A DNA stretch of 11,093 bases from Candidatus Shapirobacteria bacterium (lineage in GTDB: Bacteria; Patescibacteriota; Microgenomatia; UBA12405): the NCBI GenBank assembly GCA_003542615.1, contig DPKG01000008.1, positions 98,128 to 109,220 on the forward strand, in the 5' to 3' direction. Each line of letters starts with the position of its first letter. The first letter of the stretch is position 1. Of the stretch, positions 6,981-11,093 are shown one piece after another. The translations under genes were made by a program, and so were the position numbers. The notes below the pieces were generated by a model. It worked only from the letters and a program-made list of their open reading frames with translations. It made no database searches and had not been told where the DNA came from.

Positions 6981-8601
6981 ACACTTACCTTTAATACTAA
7001 TTCTTTTTTTAGCCTTATCTTTGAGAGCTTTCCGAATTGACAGTTTCCCGCCTCTAAATCCCGATGAAGCCGCTATTGCCTACAACGCCTTTTCTCTAAT
7101 AGAAACCGGACATGATGAACACGGCAATTTATTTCCCATTCACTTTAAATCTTTTGGTGATTTTAAACCGGGTGGATACTTTTATTTAGCCTTACCTTTC
7201 GTCAAGTTACTCGGACTTACACCCTTGGCTGTTCGTTTACCCAATCTAATATTATCCCTCCTTGCTATTTTTCTCTTTTATAAAATAGTTTTTTTAATTT
7301 CATCAAACCAAAAACTTTCCTTAATTTCAATTTTTGTTTTAAGTATTTCTCCTTGGCACATACATTTTAGCCGCGGTGCCTGGGAATCAAATACCGCTTT
7401 AAGTTTGATCATAATTGGTACTTACTTTTTTCTTAAATCCACCCAACCTCCTAAATTTTCTGTCAAATACTTTACCTTATTTCTAATTTCCTTTTCCTCT
7501 ACTCTCTATATTTACCATTCAACTAGAATATTTGCCCCTTTGCTGGGTCTTATTCTCTTTGCTATTTATTTCAAAACTTTTTATAAAAATTTCCGTCAAC
7601 TATTTTTACCCATACTATTTACCGCTTTGATTTCCGTCCCCGTTTTGTTTTCTTTTATAAACAATGGTGGAACTACCCGTTTTGGTGGTGTTGGCTTAAC
7701 CGCAGACCAGGGACCTATTTGGCGAGCCAATGAGCTTATCAACCAGGATGCTTCCACTGACTTATTTTATAGAATAATTCACAACAAACGCCTTCTATAT
7801 ACTATTTCTTGGGCTCAAAAATACTTTTCGCATTTTGACTTAAACTTTCTTTTTTTAACCGGCGACGAAGTTCCTCGTTCCAAATCCCCTGAAATGGGAC
7901 AATTTTACCTTTACCAATTATTATTTCTTTTAGTTGGTCTTTTCTCTTTTATAAAAACCAAATTATTTGATCTAAAGTCAAAACAAATTATTATCTTTTG
8001 GTTAATCTTTGCTCCTTTGGCTTCCTCACTTACTTTTCAGGCTCCCTCAGCACTTCGATCCCTGCCTCTTGTCATCCCTCTATCACTTTTTATTTCTCTA
8101 GGTTTATATCACACTCTTATCTATATCTCCCGTCTCTCAAATTATTTACTAAAATATTTATCCTATTTAATCGTTATTTTTATAATAATTGTCTCCGTAA
8201 TTTTTTATCTTGACTCCTATTATATCCATTCACCTGCGCGCTATCCTCAAGCGTGGAATTATGGCTTTTCTCAATTAGTAAATTATTTTCAAAAAAACCC
8301 CACCACCGACTCTGTTTATATCACCAACAAATATGACCAACCCTATATTATGATATTATTCTATACCAAATATCCTCCCCATCTAATTCAAAAAGAAATT
8401 AAACTTACAACTCCGGATCAATTTGGATTTTCTACTGTCACCCACTTTGGCAATTATTATTTTCAAAAAATCATTTGGGAAGATATTCCGGAAAATAGTG
8501 TAATAGTCGCCTCAGATGAAGAAATTCCTATCGCCCCAACCGATATCATTTACTTTCCAAATCATCAACCAGCCCTTAAAATTTATTATAAACATGAATA
8601 A
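6961..8601 (+). CDS. GT39/PMT-type (ArnT-like) membrane glycosyltransferase 3
   Basis: The ATG at 6961 overlaps the previous gene by 20 bases and gives 546 residues. After the first helix comes L-N-P-D-E (Asp35-Glu36), so the acidic pair is kept but the Trp before it is replaced by Pro; then A-Y-N-A-F-S, F-G-D-F-K-P-G, L-A-V-R-L-P-N, F-S-R-G-A-W-E-S-N, several membrane helices, a Gly-rich external loop near F-G-G-V-G-L (about bases 7681-7698), S-S-L-T-F-Q with L-R-S-L, and an external C-terminus with I-T-N-K-Y-D-Q-P-Y. The charged residue after the A-L-T motif of the second paralog (L-T-R-D) is not kept. Family knowledge points to sugar transfer from a polyprenyl carrier outside the membrane. 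It is likely translated together with its neighbours. A 15-base stretch (CCGCGGTGCCTGGGA, 7371-7385) is identical to 5717-5731 in the previous gene, encoding the R-G-A-W motif. Confidence 0.9.
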   Translation: MPTKLIKHLPLILILFLALSLRAFRIDSFPPLNPDEAAIAYNAFSLIETGHDEHGNLFPIHFKSFGDFKPGGYFYLALPFVKLLGLTPLAVRLPNLILSLLAIFLFYKIVFLISSNQKLSLISIFVLSISPWHIHFSRGAWESNTALSLIIIGTYFFLKSTQPPKFSVKYFTLFLISFSSTLYIYHSTRIFAPLLGLILFAIYFKTFYKNFRQLFLPILFTALISVPVLFSFINNGGTTRFGGVGLTADQGPIWRANELINQDASTDLFYRIIHNKRLLYTISWAQKYFSHFDLNFLFLTGDEVPRSKSPEMGQFYLYQLLFLLVGLFSFIKTKLFDLKSKQIIIFWLIFAPLASSLTFQAPSALRSLPLVIPLSLFISLGLYHTLIYISRLSNYLLKYLSYLIVIFIIIVSVIFYLDSYYIHSPARYPQAWNYGFSQLVNYFQKNPTTDSVYITNKYDQPYIMILFYTKYPPHLIQKEIKLTTPDQFGFSTVTHFGNYYFQKIIWEDIPENSVIVASDEEIPIAPTDIIYFPNHQPALKIYYKHE

Positions 8602-9412
8602 AACCACTATCTCAGTCGCCATAGCTACTTTTAATGAAGAAAATAATATTAAACGCTGTCTTGATTCAGTAAATTCCTGGGTAGATGAAATTGTAATAGC
8701 CGATGGAAATTCGTCAGACAATACCACCGAAATTGCTTCTAAATACAATAATGTTAAAATCATCAAAACCGTCAATAAGCCTCTATTTCATATCAATAAA
8801 AACATTGCCATTGATTCCTGTAAAAGCCAATGGATTCTTCAACTCGATGCCGATGAAGTTGTTTCCCCTAAACTTGCCAATGAAATTCAAAATATTTTAT
8901 CTAAAAGTCCCGATGAAATTATTGAAAATGGATTTTGGATCAAGCGACAAAACTTTTTTTTAGGTACCTTTCTTAAAAAGGGAGGACAATATCCCGATCC
9001 AACTCTCCGTTTATATAAAAATGGTAAAGGCAAACTCCCCTGTATAGACGTCCACGAACAAGCCAAAATAGAATCTCCTGTCGGTATCTTAAAAAACGAC
9101 CTTTTACATTACGCCGACCCCACTTTTTCCCGTTATCTTTTACGACATAATCGTTATACAACCCTTTTAGCAAAAAAGTATCAGGAAGAAAAATTGCCTC
9201 TAAATTTTATTAACTTTTTAAACTATTTTTGCCTAAAACCAAAAATTTGGTTTTTATCAACTTATTTAAGACATCGTGGTTATGTTGATGGTTTCCCCGG
9301 TTTCGTATTTTCACTATTTTCAGCATTAAGGTTTCCCATATCCTACATCAAATATTGGGAACTTCAAAAATCACACCGTTCTATTAATCTTTCCCAAGAT
9401 TGGGACAAATAA
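8594..9412 (+). CDS. WaaE/KdtX-like family 2 glycosyltransferase
   Basis: The start is set at ATG 8594, which overlaps the previous stop (ATGAATAA). An upstream ATG at 8516 would add 26 residues unlike this family and an 86-base overlap. The 272-residue protein begins directly with the GT-A fold: S-V-A-I-A-T-F-N-E-E, I-A-D-G-N-S-S-D-N-T (Asp37), and D-A-D-E (85-88) as the metal- and nucleotide-sugar-binding DXD. Then follow the subfamily marks G-G-Q-Y-P-D-P-T-L-R-L (130-140), D-V-H-E (152-155), L-L-H-Y, R-H-N-R-Y-T and G-Y-V-D-G-F-P-G-F. This set is typical of the WaaE-type GT2 proteins, known from addition of glucose to lipopolysaccharide inner core in Gram-negative bacteria, but widespread in other surface-glycan loci. 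Here it most likely adds a sugar to a lipid-linked glycan at the inner face of the membrane; its donor and acceptor are unknown. Confidence 0.92.
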   Translation: MNKTTISVAIATFNEENNIKRCLDSVNSWVDEIVIADGNSSDNTTEIASKYNNVKIIKTVNKPLFHINKNIAIDSCKSQWILQLDADEVVSPKLANEIQNILSKSPDEIIENGFWIKRQNFFLGTFLKKGGQYPDPTLRLYKNGKGKLPCIDVHEQAKIESPVGILKNDLLHYADPTFSRYLLRHNRYTTLLAKKYQEEKLPLNFINFLNYFCLKPKIWFLSTYLRHRGYVDGFPGFVFSLFSALRFPISYIKYWELQKSHRSINLSQDWDK

Positions 9413-10498
9413 ATGTCAACTATAAATATAGCTTTTGATATTTCACCTCTTAAAGACGGTAATTCCGTCAGGGGAGTGGGGTATTACACTCAAATGCTAT
9501 CCCAAGCCTTAAAACAAGTTGCCCCCAAAAAATCTGACTTCAAGAATTACCAATTTGACCTTATCACCGATAAAAATCAGCTAACTCAAAAAAAATATGA
9601 CCTCATCCATTATCCATACTTTAATCCTTTTCAAATCACTCTTCCGGGTAATACTGATATCCCTCTTATTGTTACCATTCACGATCTAATCCCCGTAGAA
9701 CATCGCCCTCACTTCCCTCCCGGCTTTAAAGGATCACTTAATTGGATTCTCCAAAAAAGAAATCTCAAATATGTCGATTTTATTATTACTCCTTCTCATT
9801 ATTCCAAATTCATAATTCACCAACATACCAAATATCCCCTTGATCATATTTATGTTACCTATGAAGCCGCTGATTCAAGTTTTAAACCAATTTCTGATAA
9901 ATTATTGTTATCCAAAATCAAAAATAAATATAATCTCCCGGACAAATTCGTCCTATTTGTAGGTGATCTTAATTGGAATAAAAATATTCCCAATTTAGTA
10001 AAATCCTGTCTTGATCTAAATTATCCCCTTGTTATCGTAGGTTCTGCCGCCACCAAAAAAGACGTACCCTTTCATCCGGAAACTAAAGATATAATCTGGC
10101 TCCAAAATACAGTCAAAGGATTAAAAGATCCAAACTCTGTCATTCTTACCGGTTATGTTCCCGACAAAGATTTGCCGGTAATTTTTAATTTAGCCACAAT
10201 TTATTGCCAACCATCCTTTTCAGAAGGTTTTGGCCTACCCGTAATCCAAGCCATGCAATCCGGAACTCCGGTAGCCATAAGCAATTCCAGTTGTCTTCCA
10301 GAAATTGCCGATGATAACGCCATTTCCTTTGATCCTACCTCCGTAAAAGATATTTCATCTGTTCTTCAACAACTTTGGACCAAACCCAAACTTAGACAAA
10401 AATATTCAAAATTAGGATTAAAAAGGTCAAAATTTTTTGATTGGCAATTTACTGCTCTCCAAACTCTTTCCGTCTACCAAATTGCGCTCTCAATATGA
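9413..10498 (+). CDS. Family 4 glycosyltransferase (GT-B fold) with EX7Q motif
   Basis: ATG 9413 follows the previous stop with no gap and gives 361 residues, a usual GT4 length. The N-terminal half has I-A-F-D-I-S-P and the Gly loop R-G-V-G-Y-Y-T, then D-L-I-H-Y-P-Y, T-I-H-D-L-I-P (His90-Asp91) and T-P-S-H-Y-S-K. The C-terminal donor-binding half has V-G-D-L-N-W-N-K-N-I, V-I-V-G-S, L-T-G-Y-V-P-D, and S-E-G-F-G-L-P-V-I-Q followed by A-M-Q-S-G-T-P-V and L-P-E-I-A. Retaining GT4 enzymes transfer a sugar from a nucleotide-sugar in the cytosol. The usual EX7E motif reads Glu271-X7-Gln279 here, which is a change at the second, donor-contacting position. There is no signal peptide or membrane helix. 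It lies between two GT2 genes in what looks like a surface-glycan operon and ends in TGA that overlaps the next ATG. Confidence 0.93.
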   Translation: MSTINIAFDISPLKDGNSVRGVGYYTQMLSQALKQVAPKKSDFKNYQFDLITDKNQLTQKKYDLIHYPYFNPFQITLPGNTDIPLIVTIHDLIPVEHRPHFPPGFKGSLNWILQKRNLKYVDFIITPSHYSKFIIHQHTKYPLDHIYVTYEAADSSFKPISDKLLLSKIKNKYNLPDKFVLFVGDLNWNKNIPNLVKSCLDLNYPLVIVGSAATKKDVPFHPETKDIIWLQNTVKGLKDPNSVILTGYVPDKDLPVIFNLATIYCQPSFSEGFGLPVIQAMQSGTPVAISNSSCLPEIADDNAISFDPTSVKDISSVLQQLWTKPKLRQKYSKLGLKRSKFFDWQFTALQTLSVYQIALSI

Positions 10499-11093
10499 AT
10501 AAAAAAAAGCCCTTTCTTTCGGTAATTGTCCCTATTTATCGTCAGGATAAAACCATTGTCGAAGATATTAATAATATCAATAACACCCTTAAAGATATCC
10601 GTTATACTTATGAAATTATTGCCGTAGTTGACGACAAATATAATGATAAATCCTTTATCAAATTAAAATCAAATCCTCTTCCCAATCTTAAAGTATATGG
10701 ATACAAAGGACATAACGGTAAAGGTTATACCGTCCGATATGGAATGGCCAAAACAAAAGGTGACTATGTTGCCTTTATTGATGCCGGTATGGATATCGAT
10801 CCCAATGGTATCTCCATGATTCTTGAACACATGATTTGGTACAACGCCGATATTATAGTCGGATCAAAACGTCATCCCGCTTCCCTTGTCAAATATCCAT
10901 TCCAACGAAAAATTATTAGTTTCGGTGCCCAAATGATCGCCAAAATTCTTCTAGGCATCAAAGTCACCGACACTCAAGCCGGTCTAAAAATATTTAAACG
11001 TCAAGTACTTATCAAAGTTCTTCCCAGACTTTTGGTAAAAGAATTCGCTTTTGACTTAGAAATTTTATCTGTAGCCAATCATCTTGGTTTTAG
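10495..11093 (+). CDS. Polyprenyl-phosphate sugar synthase-like GT2 (DPM1/GtrB/CsbB type), 3' end outside window
   Basis: Begins at ATG 10495 in an ATGA overlap with the previous stop and stays open to the last base: 199 full codons are visible. The order of motifs fits dolichol/polyprenyl-phosphate sugar synthases: S-V-I-V-P-I-Y (near the N-terminus), A-V-V-D-D (Asp46-Asp47), H-N-G-K-G-Y-T-V-R-Y-G-M (73-84), F-I-D-A-G-M-D-I-D-P (94-103), V-G-S-K-R-H and D-T-Q-A-G-L-K-I-F (159-167). These enzymes load a sugar from a nucleotide onto polyprenyl phosphate at the inner face of the membrane, making donors for GT-C enzymes such as those upstream. The D-A-D usually seen in the metal-binding motif reads D-A-G here, with two further Asp residues (100 and 102) just after. 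Any C-terminal membrane helices or a fused GtrA-like domain would lie outside the window. Confidence 0.9.
   Translation, partial: MNKKKPFLSVIVPIYRQDKTIVEDINNINNTLKDIRYTYEIIAVVDDKYNDKSFIKLKSNPLPNLKVYGYKGHNGKGYTVRYGMAKTKGDYVAFIDAGMDIDPNGISMILEHMIWYNADIIVGSKRHPASLVKYPFQRKIISFGAQMIAKILLGIKVTDTQAGLKIFKRQVLIKVLPRLLVKEFAFDLEILSVANHLGF

Noticed and set aside
5717..7385. 15-base identical stretch in the second and third GT39 genes as a functional DNA repeat
   Set aside because: It encodes the shared R-G-A-W motif in the same frame in both proteins, so protein conservation explains it.
8516..8593. Upstream ATG as the start of the WaaE-like GT2
   Set aside because: It would overlap the previous gene by 86 bases and add 26 residues outside the GT-A fold; ATG 8594 places the first beta strand at the N-terminus as usual.
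1..11093. TGA recoding as in Gracilibacteria or SR1
   Set aside because: No in-frame TGA occurs inside the nine genes, Gly is encoded by GGN throughout, and TGA ends the GT4 in an ATGA overlap.

Overview
The window is a compact, AT-rich stretch of bacterial DNA carrying nine genes, all on the + strand and almost without gaps. Eight junctions separate the genes; six are overlaps of 4 to 20 bases, one is an exact abutment, and only one is a real gap (3600-3661). No gene has a recognisable Shine-Dalgarno sequence. TGA is never read through inside a gene and ends the GT4 gene, so the standard bacterial code applies. Low GC, tight packing, large families of multipass GT-C-like membrane proteins and SD-free starts together suggest a Candidate Phyla Radiation (Patescibacteria) genome, perhaps Microgenomates. 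This is inference from protein style, not from a marker gene.

Layout: (1) 1-3599 holds three tandem paralogous membrane proteins of the YfhO / 'PTPS_related' type. The first is cut by the window start, the second is a strongly shortened 330-residue version, and the third is full size at 589 residues. (2) 3600-3661 is the only intergenic gap. It holds a TATAAT-like box inside an 8-bp inverted repeat and may start a second transcript. (3) 3662-8601 holds three tandem paralogous family-39-type (PMT/ArnT-like) GT-C glycosyltransferases of 552, 556 and 546 residues, each with a Asp-Glu pair in the first external loop. (4) 8594-11093 holds three cytosolic sugar transferases: a WaaE-like GT2, a GT4 and a polyprenyl-phosphate sugar synthase-like GT2, the last cut by the window end.

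Together this reads as a cell-surface glycan or glycoconjugate locus. The GT2 at the end could charge a polyprenyl phosphate with a sugar; the GT-C proteins could use such lipid-linked sugars on the outer face of the membrane; the WaaE-like GT2 and the GT4 would extend a glycan on the inside. Substrates, acceptors and linkages cannot be read from the sequence.

Most worth a second look: the internally contracted second YfhO-like paralog, a GT4 with Gln in place of the second Glu of its EX7E motif, a GT2 with an altered metal-binding DXD region, and a strong excess of C over G on the coding strand. I found no RNA gene, mobile element, CRISPR array or defence system.
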